The notes: generated by a model not told the origin, from the sequence alone. A stretch of 64,000 bases of DNA from Glutamicibacter sp. JL.03c (GCF_025854375.1 NZ_CP107575.1:2976001-3040000); one strand, 5' to 3'; shown: positions 25,533-35,064, counted from the stretch's first letter. Program-made: numbers and translations.

Positions 25533-25641
25533 GCTGTTCCCTTCGCTGGTTGCTGCGGGCTTGCTGAGCTCGCCCGGTTCAATACCTTCAATCCTCGCGA
25601 ACCCTGCGGGTAGGCAATACTCCGTCTTCTGGCGGTTTCTC

Positions 25642-25677
25642 CCACCCGAAAGGGTAGGCGGGTGGACCGCGGGTGGA
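25642..25677. promoter_or_regulatory. Candidate operator between hxlB and the LuxR-type gene
   Basis: CCACCCG (25642-25648) faces CGGGTGG (25659-25665) across ten bases, and a second CGGGTGGA follows at 25670-25677, exactly 11 bases after the first. Three copies of one half-site at helical spacing, within 50 bases of the regulator's ATG, suggest a binding site for that regulator. Confidence 0.45.
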
Positions 25678-25690
25678 TTAGGATCTCCCC

Positions 25691-27007
25691 ATGCCAACGA
25701 ATCAAGACACAGCCCCTGGCGTGGCAGATGATCGGCCCGCAGCATGGGATCTGCTCAGGAAGGTTTCATTGCTGGCCACCTCGCCCTTGCTTGACATCGC
25801 GCCGCGGCTGCAGGCTGCGCTCTCGCCGGCGGTCCGTTGTTCTGCCCTGCTGATCTTCACCGAGGATTGCGCCGACCGGCCGCAAAAGAAGTCCGGGGAT
25901 GAATCGATTACGTCCAAAGCGAGCATCGAGGAACTGGAGCGTTTACGGCGTTCCCATTCCGAGCAGGTGCGCTGGCGCGCCACGGATCTGATCGCGGGCT
26001 CGGAGCGCGAAATACTTGCTCTGCGCTACGTGCCAAGCAATGCGCTGCTTGTTCTGGTGGACCCTGAATTCGGCGATGCACCCGTGGGACCTGCCGATTC
26101 AGGGGATCTGCTTGACTACTTATGGGATTTGGCGGCAGCTCGGATTCGAGAAAAAGTTGCTGATGCGCCGCCGTCCTATCTGCGCGAGTCCAGAGCGGTC
26201 TCGGCCGAGCGCACGCGGGTCACCACGGAGCTGGTGGATCGATTCTCTGCGAGCCTGGAGGCCCTGCTGGCCACGCTGCGCAGCGGGCACATCGCCGATG
26301 CCCCGGCACGCCAGAAAGCCACCGAGTGGGCAGCGCATACCCTGGTGGGCCTGCGCACCCGTGATGACCGAACGCATGGATTGGCCGAAGAACCGGTAGG
26401 CACCGCATTCAACCGCTTGCGCGATGACCTGCGCCCCCTGAGCGAGGCAGGCGGCGTGGAATTGCAATTCATCGAGCCGCCTGCCGACGGGCGGGCCTTG
26501 CCGGGCGAGGTCGCCCACGCGGCTCGTTCGATCATGCGCGGGTTGGCCATGGTCATGATGGAGCAGCCGAAGATCCAGCGGATTCGCGCGCAGTGGGACT
26601 GCGACGGGAAAAACCTGCTGATCCATGTCCGCGATGACGGTCTCGGTGCGTTGGACCACCAGGCACCGATCCTCCAAAGGCTCCAGCGCCAAGTGCAGGC
26701 GCTGAAGGGGACGCTGAACCTGTCGCCCATCGCCGGGTGGGGCACCGACGTCGCGGTAGCGCTGCCGCTGGATGCGCCGCGAAGCTCTGCGGTCGATGTT
26801 GCCCACTGGAAATTGGCCAAGCGCGAATTCGAGGTATTGCAGCTTCTCGCTTCCGGGCAGGGCAATCGCGCCATCTCCATGCAGCTGGGCATCAGCGAAA
26901 ATACCGTGAAGTTCCACATCCGGAACGTGTTCAGGAAGCTGGAGGTCCGCTCCCGCGCCGAAGCCGCGGCTCTGGCCCATAGCCGCGGCATGATGGATGC
27001 TCCCTGA
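25691..27007 (+). CDS. LuxR-family regulator with histidine-kinase-like ATPase region
   Basis: A 438-residue cytoplasmic regulator. The N-terminal 150 residues may be GAF-like. The middle (about 175-360) resembles a sensor-kinase dimerisation and ATP-binding core: RVTTELVDRFSASLEALL, then VRDDGLGALD (an N/G1-type loop) and GWGTDVAVALPL (G2-type). A LuxR/GerE helix-turn-helix closes it (375-435, KREFEVLQLLASGQGNRAISMQLGISENTVKFHIRN). No receiver domain or phospho-acceptor His is evident. It is divergent from hxlBA and probably controls it, though the signal is unknown. Confidence 0.8.
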   Translation: MPTNQDTAPGVADDRPAAWDLLRKVSLLATSPLLDIAPRLQAALSPAVRCSALLIFTEDCADRPQKKSGDESITSKASIEELERLRRSHSEQVRWRATDLIAGSEREILALRYVPSNALLVLVDPEFGDAPVGPADSGDLLDYLWDLAAARIREKVADAPPSYLRESRAVSAERTRVTTELVDRFSASLEALLATLRSGHIADAPARQKATEWAAHTLVGLRTRDDRTHGLAEEPVGTAFNRLRDDLRPLSEAGGVELQFIEPPADGRALPGEVAHAARSIMRGLAMVMMEQPKIQRIRAQWDCDGKNLLIHVRDDGLGALDHQAPILQRLQRQVQALKGTLNLSPIAGWGTDVAVALPLDAPRSSAVDVAHWKLAKREFEVLQLLASGQGNRAISMQLGISENTVKFHIRNVFRKLEVRSRAEAAALAHSRGMMDAP

Positions 27008-27018
27008 GGTGCTCGACA

Positions 27019-27047
27019 GCCGGTAGCAACGTGCTGCCGCTACCGGC
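27019..27047. terminator. Bidirectional terminator
   Basis: Perfect stem GCCGGTAGC/GCTACCGGC with an 11-base loop in the 56-base gap between converging genes. Confidence 0.75.
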
Positions 27048-27063
27048 CTGCACCAGAATCTGC

Positions 27064-27786
27064 TTAGAACTCGAAGTCGCCGAAATCCCCGCCGGCTCCG
27101 CCAAGGAAATCGCCGAAGAGCCCATCGCCGGCCGCGGAGATCTGGTCGCCCGCACCCGAGACGGTATCGCCCAAGCCCTCGGCCATGGATCCGAATTCCT
27201 CGCCGATCCCAGCGAAGCCTTCGAGCAATGGGCCGGCTATCGCGGTGCCGATGAAGGCACCGGCCACGCCTCCGAGCAAGCCTACGCCCAGCCCGCCGGC
27301 ACCGGCGGCCAAGCCGCCGGCCAGACGGGAGCGCCCCGAGCCTGAACCCAGGATCTTTTCCATGAAGCCGGGACGCGAGACCTCGGCACGCGTTGCCGCC
27401 CGCGCCAAGTCCTGGGGCTGATCGCTAGCCGGGCGTTCTGCTGCCGGCAGCTGCCCAGCAAGCTCAGCCTGCAACTGCGCGCGTTGCTGCGGGGTCAGGC
27501 GGGCAAAGGCCTCGGCGTGGGCGCGTTCCATGTCCTGGGGCGGCGCTGTGCGCAGCATGTACTTGTACTTCTCGATCGCCGCCTGGTCCTCGCGCGAGAC
27601 ACCGGATGCCGGGCGCTGGGTGGAGTAATTCTGGTTCGCGTAGCCCTGGTTGTTGTAGTCCGGACGTTGCTGCTGCGAATAGCTGGGAGTTGTACCGCGC
27701 GATTTCTGCGAGCTGCGCTCGTTCAGCTGCTCGCGCACGTACTCGCCGGCCATCGCTTTGCCCTTGCGGATCAACTTGTTGAACAT
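27064..27786 (-). CDS. Hypothetical protein with glycine-zipper C-terminus
   Basis: A 240-residue protein of unknown function. A basic start (MFNKLIRKGK), a Gln/Asn/Tyr-rich disordered stretch (35-65), a short helical region with YKYMLRTAPPQDMERAHAEAFARLTPQQRAQLQ, and a long Gly/Ala-rich hydrophobic tail that could insert in a membrane like a glycine-zipper protein. AGGAG lies upstream at a distance that also allows GTG two codons earlier (27792). Proteins with a short YKYMLRTAPPQDMERAH-like block appear across actinobacteria, without a known role. Confidence 0.65.
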   Translation of the reverse strand: MFNKLIRKGKAMAGEYVREQLNERSSQKSRGTTPSYSQQQRPDYNNQGYANQNYSTQRPASGVSREDQAAIEKYKYMLRTAPPQDMERAHAEAFARLTPQQRAQLQAELAGQLPAAERPASDQPQDLARAATRAEVSRPGFMEKILGSGSGRSRLAGGLAAGAGGLGVGLLGGVAGAFIGTAIAGPLLEGFAGIGEEFGSMAEGLGDTVSGAGDQISAAGDGLFGDFLGGAGGDFGDFEF

Positions 27787-27857
27787 GGACACGACTATCA
27801 CTCCTGGTTGAAGGGGTTAACGGCACGCTCTGCGAGCGCATCTACCCTCTTAAACTC

Positions 27858-29306
27858 CTAGGCCGCGGACTTAGTTCCCACCATTTCTGCTGCACGCTGC
27901 GGGCTGAAAACCCCAGCGCCGTGGCGCCACCGGTAATAGCCCAAGCAGGCCAGGGTGAAGGGCACGCCGAAAAGCAAGGCCGGTCGCTGCGCCGGATCGA
28001 ATCCCACGCCAATCAGCGAGGCAACCAGCAGCACCAAGGCGATGATCGGCAGGACCGGGAACCATGGCGACTGGTAAGGCAGCGAGTCGGTGGATCCGTG
28101 CACGGCGACATGGTGGCGGCGGAAGGACAGATGCGATGCGCAAATCACGATCCACACGGCCACCACCGCGAACCCGGCAATGGACACCAGCGCGAGGAAC
28201 AAGGATTCGGCGGCGATGAAGCTGGAGAACAGGGACACCAGTCCACCAAGCATGGACAGGCTCAGCGCCAGCATCGGGATGCCGCGGCTATTGGTCTGGG
28301 ACAGCGCCTTGGGCGCCTGGCCTGCCGCGCCCATGGAATGCAGCATGCGGGCACAAGAGTACAGCCCGGAGTTGCCTGCCGAGAGCAGAGCCGTGATGAT
28401 CACGAAGTTCATGATATCGGCGCCCGCTGGCAGGCCGGCGGCGTCCAGAACGGTCACGAATGGGCTCTCATTGGCGCCCGCTTCAGAGAAGGGAATGATC
28501 GCCGCAATCACCACGATGGCGCCGATGAAGAAGATGGTCAGGCGCACCACCGCGGTGCGGATAGCCCGCGGGATGCTCAACTGCGGGTTCTTCGCTTCGC
28601 CGGCGGCAACACCGATCAGCTCGGTGCCGCTGAAGGCGTAGAACACCGACAGGATGGTCACCAGCACGCCGGTGATCCCGGTCGGGAACAACCCGTCCTC
28701 GGTCTGGAAGTTCGAGAAGCCGATGGCTCCGGCCTCGCTGGCCGGGTTGATGCCGATGATCGTGGCGATGCCGACGACGATGACCAGCAGCACCGCGGCC
28801 ACCTTGATCAGCGCGAACCAGAATTCGGTTTCTCCGAAGACCCGCGAGGAAATGGCGTTCAACACGAACAGCAAGGCGGCGAAGACCAGGGAGAAGACCC
28901 AGACCGATACCGAGGGGAACCAGCGCTGCATCAGCAGGCCGGCGGCGGTGAACTCACTGGCCAAGGCCACCGCCCAGCACAGCCAGTAGAGCCATGCCGT
29001 GGCGAATCCCCACGCAGGCCCCAAGTCGCGGGTGGCGTGGGCGTGGAAGCCGCCGGCCACCGGATGCCTTGCCGAAAGCTCGCCCAGCCCGCTCATCACC
29101 ATGTAGGCCACCAGGGCGCCTACCGCGTAGGCCAGCACCGCACCGAGCGGTCCGGCCTGGGAAATGGTGTACCCGGAGGAGACGAACAGGCCCGAGCCGA
29201 TCACGCCGCCCAGGGCGATCATGACCAGGTGGCGCGAGGTCATGGTCCTGCGCAGCCCGGACTCGGTTCCAGCGCTCTCGCGGCTGCTGATTGTGCTCTC
29301 GGTCAT
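27858..29306 (-). CDS. APC-family amino acid permease, probably for S-methylmethionine
   Basis: A 482-residue permease with about 12 membrane helices. The APC signature is clear: MIALGGVIGSGLFVSSGYTI in helix 1 and the FYAFSGTELIGVAAGEAKNP loop typical of the amino-acid transporter (AAT) branch. It is divergent from a homocysteine S-methyltransferase gene, the mmuPM pairing of enteric bacteria, so S-methylmethionine is the likely substrate. Context-based substrate call; GABA- or other AAT-type substrates are possible. AAGGAG before the ATG is next to a hairpin or operator. Confidence 0.85.
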   Translation of the reverse strand: MTESTISSRESAGTESGLRRTMTSRHLVMIALGGVIGSGLFVSSGYTISQAGPLGAVLAYAVGALVAYMVMSGLGELSARHPVAGGFHAHATRDLGPAWGFATAWLYWLCWAVALASEFTAAGLLMQRWFPSVSVWVFSLVFAALLFVLNAISSRVFGETEFWFALIKVAAVLLVIVVGIATIIGINPASEAGAIGFSNFQTEDGLFPTGITGVLVTILSVFYAFSGTELIGVAAGEAKNPQLSIPRAIRTAVVRLTIFFIGAIVVIAAIIPFSEAGANESPFVTVLDAAGLPAGADIMNFVIITALLSAGNSGLYSCARMLHSMGAAGQAPKALSQTNSRGIPMLALSLSMLGGLVSLFSSFIAAESLFLALVSIAGFAVVAVWIVICASHLSFRRHHVAVHGSTDSLPYQSPWFPVLPIIALVLLVASLIGVGFDPAQRPALLFGVPFTLACLGYYRWRHGAGVFSPQRAAEMVGTKSAA

Positions 29307-29314
29307 GGGGCTCC

Positions 29315-29338
29315 TTCTGAAATGAATGCGTTTCAGAA
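29315..29338 (-). promoter_or_regulatory. Palindrome beside the permease ribosome site
   Basis: TTCTGAAA-N8-TTTCAGAA, perfect 8-base arms. In minus-strand RNA it forms a hairpin whose second arm shares the AA of AAGGAG. It could be an operator for a methionine-responsive repressor or an RNA element touching the Shine-Dalgarno site. Confidence 0.5.
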
Positions 29339-29435
29339 TATCGAGATTCCTGCAACCGATTTGGCGGGCCCGTCATGTGCGGTCACACAGCGTCAAGCTC
29401 GGTCATCTAGGCCCTCTCCGTGTACCCTCGATGAC

Positions 29436-30392
29436 GTGCTTACCGCAAAACACCCCAGCAATTTCCGTGATGCCTTGACCGCCGAAGGAACCGGACCGAT
29501 CATCCTCGACGGAGGCCTTGGCACCCATCTGGCCGATCGCGGCAATGACGTCACCGGCGAACTGTGGTCTGCGCAGATCCTGATGGATCGCCCCGATGAG
29601 GTCCGCGCGGCGCACCGGGACTTTTTTGCCGCCGGCGCCCAGGTCGCCACCACCTGCTCCTACCAGGTCAGCCGTGACGGCCTGGAACAGGCAGGCTCCG
29701 CCGGCCAGTTCGAAACCATGCTGCGCACCAGCGTTGCGCTGGCCCGGGAAGCCGCCGGCGAAGAGGCGCAGGCTCCCACGCGCTGGGTCGCCGCATCCGT
29801 GGGACCCTATGGCGCAGGCCCGGGTGCTGGCACCGAATACGACGGCGCCTACGATCTGGGCGCCGCCGAACTGGCCCAATGGCACCGTGAACGGCTGGCC
29901 ATTCTGGCGGGTACCGGAGCCGATGCCATCATCTTCGAGACCGTGCCGAGCCTTGCCGAGGTCGAAGCCTTGACCTTGCTGGCCAAGGACCTTGAGCTGC
30001 CTGCCATTCTCAGCGTGAATGTCCGCGCCGATGAGCATGGGCAGATCGTGTTGGGCGATGGCACTGATCTCCGGGATGCCGCGAAGCTTGTTGCCGAATC
30101 CGGCGCCTGGGCCGGCGTGGGCGTGAACTGCTGCCCGGTGCCCCAGGCGGTCGCCGCGCTGCGCATCCTTGGCGAAGAAACCGGTCTGCCGCTCTGCGTC
30201 TACCCGAACAGCGGCGAGATTTGGGACCACGAGTCCCGCGTCTGGGTTCCGGGCATCGAAGGCAACGATTTGCCTTCTGTGGTTCCCGAGCTCATCGCTG
30301 CCGGCGCGCGGCTGATCGGCGGTTGCTGCCAAGTCAGCCCCCAGCAGATCACCCGGGTCCGCGAAGCGGCCCAGGCGATTGCTGGCAACTAG
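29436..30392 (+). CDS. mmuM: Homocysteine S-methyltransferase
   Basis: A 318-residue zinc methyltransferase. It begins with ILDGGLGTHLADRG, and the zinc ligands are in GVNCCP and GGCCQ near the C-terminus. It methylates homocysteine from S-methylmethionine or S-adenosylmethionine to give methionine. The start is GTG at 29436, since the frame upstream is antisense to the permease gene and not plausible. It converges directly on xdhC: the two stop codons abut at 30392/30393, leaving no terminator between. Confidence 0.9.
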   Translation: MLTAKHPSNFRDALTAEGTGPIILDGGLGTHLADRGNDVTGELWSAQILMDRPDEVRAAHRDFFAAGAQVATTCSYQVSRDGLEQAGSAGQFETMLRTSVALAREAAGEEAQAPTRWVAASVGPYGAGPGAGTEYDGAYDLGAAELAQWHRERLAILAGTGADAIIFETVPSLAEVEALTLLAKDLELPAILSVNVRADEHGQIVLGDGTDLRDAAKLVAESGAWAGVGVNCCPVPQAVAALRILGEETGLPLCVYPNSGEIWDHESRVWVPGIEGNDLPSVVPELIAAGARLIGGCCQVSPQQITRVREAAQAIAGN

Positions 30393-31226
30393 CTAGGCCC
30401 GCAGCTCAACGACATCCGCCGAGCGCTTCACCGCAGGCTGTGCCAGCAGCCCCATGAGCTGGGCTGCCACGCTCACGGCGATCACTGCTGGCTGCTTGCC
30501 GGCCACCTCCGGAATCCCGATGGGACACTGGATCCGTGAGATCTGCTGTTCAGTGAATCCGTTGGCGGCCAGATTCTTGCGGAAGCGCGTCCATTTGGCT
30601 TTGGAGCCGATCAACCCGATGGAGCCCAGCGAAGGATGGCGCAAGGCGGCATCACTGAGGTGGAAGTCCTCGGCATGATCATGGGTCATGATCAGCACAT
30701 GGCTGCCTTCGGGAAGCGTGCTGAGCACCTGCTCCCCCATGACTGCGACCTGGGCGCGGATCGAAGCAACACTGGGCTGCAGCACTCTCGCGGCGTCGAT
30801 CGCCTCGGGCCGCGAATCGGTGAGATACAGGTCGATGGGGTGGCGGGAGAGGATCCGAGCCAATTCCATCCCCACATGCCCCACCCCGAAAAGTGCCACC
30901 GTTTCCGGGACCGGCAAGGGCTCGAGCAAGAGCCTGACTTCCCCGCCGCAGCATTGCCGGCCATAGGTTGCCGTGGCCTTGTCATTGAGCCGCAGCTCCA
31001 TGGTTTCCGGGGCGGTGCTCCCCTGGCTGATCAACTCGCGAGCACGGGCGATGGCCGCCATTTCCAAGTTGCCGCCGCCGACCGTCCCGAAGGTTTCATC
31101 TGCGGCGATCACCATTTTGGCTCCGGCTTCACGTGGAGCATGTCCGCGCACCGCGGTGACGGTCAGCAGCACCGCGGCGCGCCGTTGAGCGTGCAAGGTG
31201 CTGACCGCATCAATCCACAGTTCCAT
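30393..31226 (-). CDS. xdhC: Xanthine dehydrogenase accessory protein XdhC
   Basis: A 277-residue XdhC/CoxI-family protein. The N-terminal domain has GTVGGGNLEM and the CCGG motif (GRQCCGGEVRLLLEPL), and the C-terminal Rossmann domain has FGVGHVGMELARIL and LIMTHDHAEDF. It loads the sulfurated molybdenum cofactor into the dehydrogenase. It is last in the xdhABC run, two bases after xdhB. Confidence 0.94.
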   Translation of the reverse strand: MELWIDAVSTLHAQRRAAVLLTVTAVRGHAPREAGAKMVIAADETFGTVGGGNLEMAAIARARELISQGSTAPETMELRLNDKATATYGRQCCGGEVRLLLEPLPVPETVALFGVGHVGMELARILSRHPIDLYLTDSRPEAIDAARVLQPSVASIRAQVAVMGEQVLSTLPEGSHVLIMTHDHAEDFHLSDAALRHPSLGSIGLIGSKAKWTRFRKNLAANGFTEQQISRIQCPIGIPEVAGKQPAVIAVSVAAQLMGLLAQPAVKRSADVVELRA

Positions 31227-31228
31227 GA

Positions 31229-33556
31229 TTATCCACGCACCGAGTCGATAGCCCAGAACACCGCTTCGGGAGTTGCCGGAGACGCCAGTTGAACCGAAGA
31301 TCCTTCCGGGCCAAAAGCAGCGACCGCTTGGCGCAGTGCTTCACGCACCGAGAAGGCCAGCATCAGCGGCGGTTCGCCGACCGCTTTGGAGCCGTACACC
31401 GCGCCTTCCTCATGTGCCTTGTCCAACAAGGCAACGTTGAAGACTTCTGGCATCTCGGAGAAGCTCGGGATCTTGTAGGTGCTGGCCGCCTGGGTGGCAA
31501 CGCGCCCGCGGCCCGGACCATCGGAGGTATCCCAGCGCAGGTCCTCCAGGGTCAGCCAGCCGGTGCCCTGGACGAAACCGCCTTCGATCTGTCCCAGGTC
31601 GATCATTGGCGAGAGCGAATCACCCACGTCATGAACGATATCCACCCGGCGCAGGACATAGGAGCCGTCAAAGGCGCTGACCTCCACCTCGCTGGCGGCC
31701 ACCCCGTAGGCAAAGTACTTGAACGGGCTTCCGGTCATGCGCGACAGGTCCCAATGCAATCCCTCGGTCCGGTAGTACCCGGCGGCCGAGAGCTGGATGC
31801 GCTGCATGTAGGCATCGCGGACCACGTCGTTCCATTCGAGTTCTTCGGTCTTGCCCAATGCGGTGATCTTGCCGTGGGCACAGCGGATATCCGCGGCCGG
31901 GACGCCGAATTTGCCGGCGGCTACCTGGGCCACCCGGGCCTGGATCTGCTCGCAGGCATCCTTGACCGCGCCACCGTTCAAGTCGCTGCCCGAGCTGGCC
32001 GCGGTGGCCGAGGTGTTAGGCACCTTGTCGGTGCGCGTTGGGGCAATGCGCACGCTGGATAAGGGCACTCCCAGGCTGGTGGCCGCCACCTGCAGCATCT
32101 TGGTGTGCAGGCCCTGGCCCATTTCGGTGCCACCGTGGTTCACCAGTACCGAACCGTCCTTATAGACCAATACCAGCGCCCCGCCCTGGTTGAAGGCGGT
32201 GAGGTTGAAGGAGATGCCGAACTTCACCGGAGTGATCGCCAGCGCTCGCTTGCTGTAGGGATTGTTCGCGTTGAACTCGGCAATTTCTGCTTCGCGCGCT
32301 GCCACGTCCGCTGAGTCGAGGACCTGCTGCCAGGCCGCCTCGATGCGCTCGGGATGGCGCACCGGCTGGTAGTACGGGGTGTCCTGGCCTTCGGTATAGA
32401 AGTTGAGCCGGCGCAATTCCCGGGCCTCGATGCCCAGCTGCGGTGCCACGCGTCCCAAGATATCTTCCATCACCAACATGCCTTGCGGACCGCCGAATCC
32501 ACGGAACGCGGTCTGCGAGGTCTTATGGCATTTGGCCACCCGCCCGGAGACCCGGACATTCGGAATCCAGTAGGAATTGTCGATATGGCACATGGCACGG
32601 GTGAGCACCGGTTCAGAAAGATCCAGGCTCCAACCGCCATCGGCAGTCAGCTGGGCATCCAGCGCAAGGATTCTTCCCTGTTCATCAAAGCCGATTTTCC
32701 AGGTGGCGTAGAAGCCATGGCGCTTGCCGGTCATGGTGATATCCAAGGTGCGATCCAAGCGCACCCGCACCGGCCGCCCGGTCAGCTGGGCGCCCAGGGC
32801 GGCCACCGCTGCATAGCCGTGCGGCTGCATTTCCTTGCCGCCAAAGCCGCCGCCCATGCGCAGAACCTGCACGGAAATTTCATGCGCTGGCACACCGAGC
32901 ACATGCGAGACGATGTCCTGGGTTTCGGTGGGGTGCTGGGTTGAGCAGTGGATCAGGATCTGTCCGCTCTCATCGATCAGCGCCAGCGAGTTCTGCGTCT
33001 CCAGGTAGAAGTGCTCCTGCCCGGCAAAGTCGAAGTCGCCCTCGAAAACATGGGCGGCCTGCTCGAACCCGGCGTCCCAATCGCCCTTCTGGATCACCGG
33101 CTGGATGCCATGGAAGCTGTTGGCTTTGATGGCATCTTGCACGGTGATCAAGGATTCCAGAGGCTCATAGTCCACCGAAACCGCTTTGGCTCCGGCCTTG
33201 GCGGCTTCCAGGTCTTCGCCGAGTACCCAGGCCACCGGCTGGCCATAGAACATGACTTCATCCACCGGAAGCAGCGGCTCGTCATGCTTGGCGCCCTGGT
33301 CATTCACGCCGGGGATATCAGTGGCGGTGATGACCTTGATAACGCCCGGGACATCTAGCGCTGGCGCGGTATCAAGGCCCAGGATTCTTGCGTGGGCCAC
33401 CGTTGATTGCACCGGGTAGGCGTGGAGAACTCCGACCAGCCGGTGGGCCAGATCATCGGTGTACAGGGCGGTGCCGGTAACGTGGGCCGCCGCCGATTCA
33501 TGGCGGTGGCGCTGGCCGGCAATCGACGCTTTGGGGCGTTGGGATAGCTGGCTCAT
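31229..33556 (-). CDS. xdhB: Xanthine dehydrogenase molybdenum-binding subunit
   Basis: A 775-residue large subunit. It has GTALYTDDL at the N-terminus, GGGFGGKEMQPH and AFRGFGGPQGM for molybdopterin contacts, and the catalytic Glu in KAVGEPPLML near the end. It oxidises hypoxanthine or xanthine to urate with the small subunit. GGAGGT precedes the ATG, which overlaps the xdhA stop (ATGA). Confidence 0.95.
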   Translation of the reverse strand: MSQLSQRPKASIAGQRHRHESAAAHVTGTALYTDDLAHRLVGVLHAYPVQSTVAHARILGLDTAPALDVPGVIKVITATDIPGVNDQGAKHDEPLLPVDEVMFYGQPVAWVLGEDLEAAKAGAKAVSVDYEPLESLITVQDAIKANSFHGIQPVIQKGDWDAGFEQAAHVFEGDFDFAGQEHFYLETQNSLALIDESGQILIHCSTQHPTETQDIVSHVLGVPAHEISVQVLRMGGGFGGKEMQPHGYAAVAALGAQLTGRPVRVRLDRTLDITMTGKRHGFYATWKIGFDEQGRILALDAQLTADGGWSLDLSEPVLTRAMCHIDNSYWIPNVRVSGRVAKCHKTSQTAFRGFGGPQGMLVMEDILGRVAPQLGIEARELRRLNFYTEGQDTPYYQPVRHPERIEAAWQQVLDSADVAAREAEIAEFNANNPYSKRALAITPVKFGISFNLTAFNQGGALVLVYKDGSVLVNHGGTEMGQGLHTKMLQVAATSLGVPLSSVRIAPTRTDKVPNTSATAASSGSDLNGGAVKDACEQIQARVAQVAAGKFGVPAADIRCAHGKITALGKTEELEWNDVVRDAYMQRIQLSAAGYYRTEGLHWDLSRMTGSPFKYFAYGVAASEVEVSAFDGSYVLRRVDIVHDVGDSLSPMIDLGQIEGGFVQGTGWLTLEDLRWDTSDGPGRGRVATQAASTYKIPSFSEMPEVFNVALLDKAHEEGAVYGSKAVGEPPLMLAFSVREALRQAVAAFGPEGSSVQLASPATPEAVFWAIDSVRG

Positions 33557-35049
33557 GGTTGCACCTCCTTGCTTGGGGCTGACACCGCTAGTTGTTGTGC
33601 ATAAAAACGTTCCAGGGATGAGGCGAGCATGGCTTTGCGGTACTTCGCACTGGCACGATGGTCATCCATCGGGGTGCCTTCGCCGGCCATCACGGCGGCC
33701 GCGGCACGAATCGTTTCCAGCGTCCAGGGCTTGCCTTCCAGCATGGCTTCGGTGGCCACGGCACGCAGCGGCGTGGCGGCCACACCACCCACACCGATAC
33801 GCGCGGAAGTGATCACCCCGTCCACCACGTTCAATGCGTAGCCCACGGCTACCGAGGAAATGTCGTCGAAGCGCCGCTTGGAGATCTTCTGGAAGCTGGT
33901 GCGGGGTGCCAACGGCAAGGGAATGCGGATCGCGGTGATCAGCTCGCCGGCGCCGCGCACGGTCTGCCGGTACCCGGTGAAATACCCGGCGAGTTCCACC
34001 ACGCGCTGGCCGTGCGAGCTGGTGAGCACCAGCTGCGCTTCCAGGGCCAGCAATGCCGGCGGGGTGTCGCCGATCGGAGATCCGGTGCCCAGGTTGCCGC
34101 CCATGGTCGCCGAGTTGCGGATCAGCCGGGACGCGAACTGTCCGAAAAGCTGCCCCAGCAGTGGCACCCGACCTGCCAGTTGGCGTTCGATCTCGCTGAG
34201 GGTCAGGCTCGCGCCGATCTCAAGGAAATCTTTGCCCCAGCGCAGTTGGCGCAGTTCGTCGAGCCGGTCGATGGCCAGCACGCTGCGAGCGCGGGCGCCC
34301 TTGATATTGACATCCACTGACCAGTCGGTGCTGCCAGCCACGACGCTGGTGGCCGGTTCGTCAGCCAGGATCTGCAGGGCTTGGGCCAAACTGGCCGGGC
34401 GGCGGAAGCGTCCGAGCTCCCCGGTGGGGGTATCGGCGGCCTGCAGGTCGGTGGCCACCGGTGCCGGAGCGCCCTGGGACTGGCGGGCTGCCAAGGGATC
34501 GTCCTGGGCAGGATCGCCCAGCGCATAGGCGGCATCGCGAATCGGGCGATAGCCGGTGCAGCGGCACAGGTTCCCGGACAGCGAGTGCAGGTCGAATCCG
34601 TTCGGACCGCATTCGTGGTCCGCCGGTTGCTCACCGCTGCGCTGCTCGGCTCGTTCCGGCCGGTAGTACTCGGCGGCCATGGAGCAGATGAAGCCCGGGG
34701 TGCAGTATCCGCACTGGGAGCCGCCGCGATCAGCCATCTCCTGCTGGACCGGGTGCAGCTGATCCACGCTGCCCAGGCCTTCGGCGGTGATCACTTCCTG
34801 CCCGTCGAGCGCCGCGGCGGGCACCAGGCAGGCATTCACCGAGGTCCACCGGCTGCCGCCGGCGTCGCCGCGGGCCACCAGAATGGCGCAGGCACCGCAT
34901 TCGCCTTCGGCGCAGCCTTCCTTGCTGCCTACCAGGCCCTGGTTGCGCAGGAAATCCAGCGCATTGCTGTGCGGTGGACCGGCGAAGTCCAGGTCGTTGC
35001 CGTTGACGGTGATCCGGCAACCGGTTTTCAGGGAATTTTCGGCATTCAT
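33553..35049 (-). CDS. xdhA: Xanthine dehydrogenase small subunit (2Fe-2S and FAD domains)
   Basis: A 498-residue protein joining two iron-sulfur domains and an FAD domain. The plant-type [2Fe-2S] ligands are in GCAEGECGACAILV, and the second cluster lies in GSQCGYCTPGF and GNLCRCTGYRPI. The FAD-binding CO-dehydrogenase-type domain follows (about 210-498) with VVAGSTDW and MGGNLGTGSPIGD. AGGAGGT precedes the ATG, right beside a hairpin. First of xdhABC. Confidence 0.94.
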   Translation of the reverse strand: MNAENSLKTGCRITVNGNDLDFAGPPHSNALDFLRNQGLVGSKEGCAEGECGACAILVARGDAGGSRWTSVNACLVPAAALDGQEVITAEGLGSVDQLHPVQQEMADRGGSQCGYCTPGFICSMAAEYYRPERAEQRSGEQPADHECGPNGFDLHSLSGNLCRCTGYRPIRDAAYALGDPAQDDPLAARQSQGAPAPVATDLQAADTPTGELGRFRRPASLAQALQILADEPATSVVAGSTDWSVDVNIKGARARSVLAIDRLDELRQLRWGKDFLEIGASLTLSEIERQLAGRVPLLGQLFGQFASRLIRNSATMGGNLGTGSPIGDTPPALLALEAQLVLTSSHGQRVVELAGYFTGYRQTVRGAGELITAIRIPLPLAPRTSFQKISKRRFDDISSVAVGYALNVVDGVITSARIGVGGVAATPLRAVATEAMLEGKPWTLETIRAAAAVMAGEGTPMDDHRASAKYRKAMLASSLERFYAQQLAVSAPSKEVQP

Positions 35050-35064
35050 GCCGTTGACACCTCC

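Noticed and set aside
27921-29435. A 5' extension of mmuM of about 500 codons
   Set aside because: It is antisense to the amino acid permease gene; homology begins only at the GTG near 29436.
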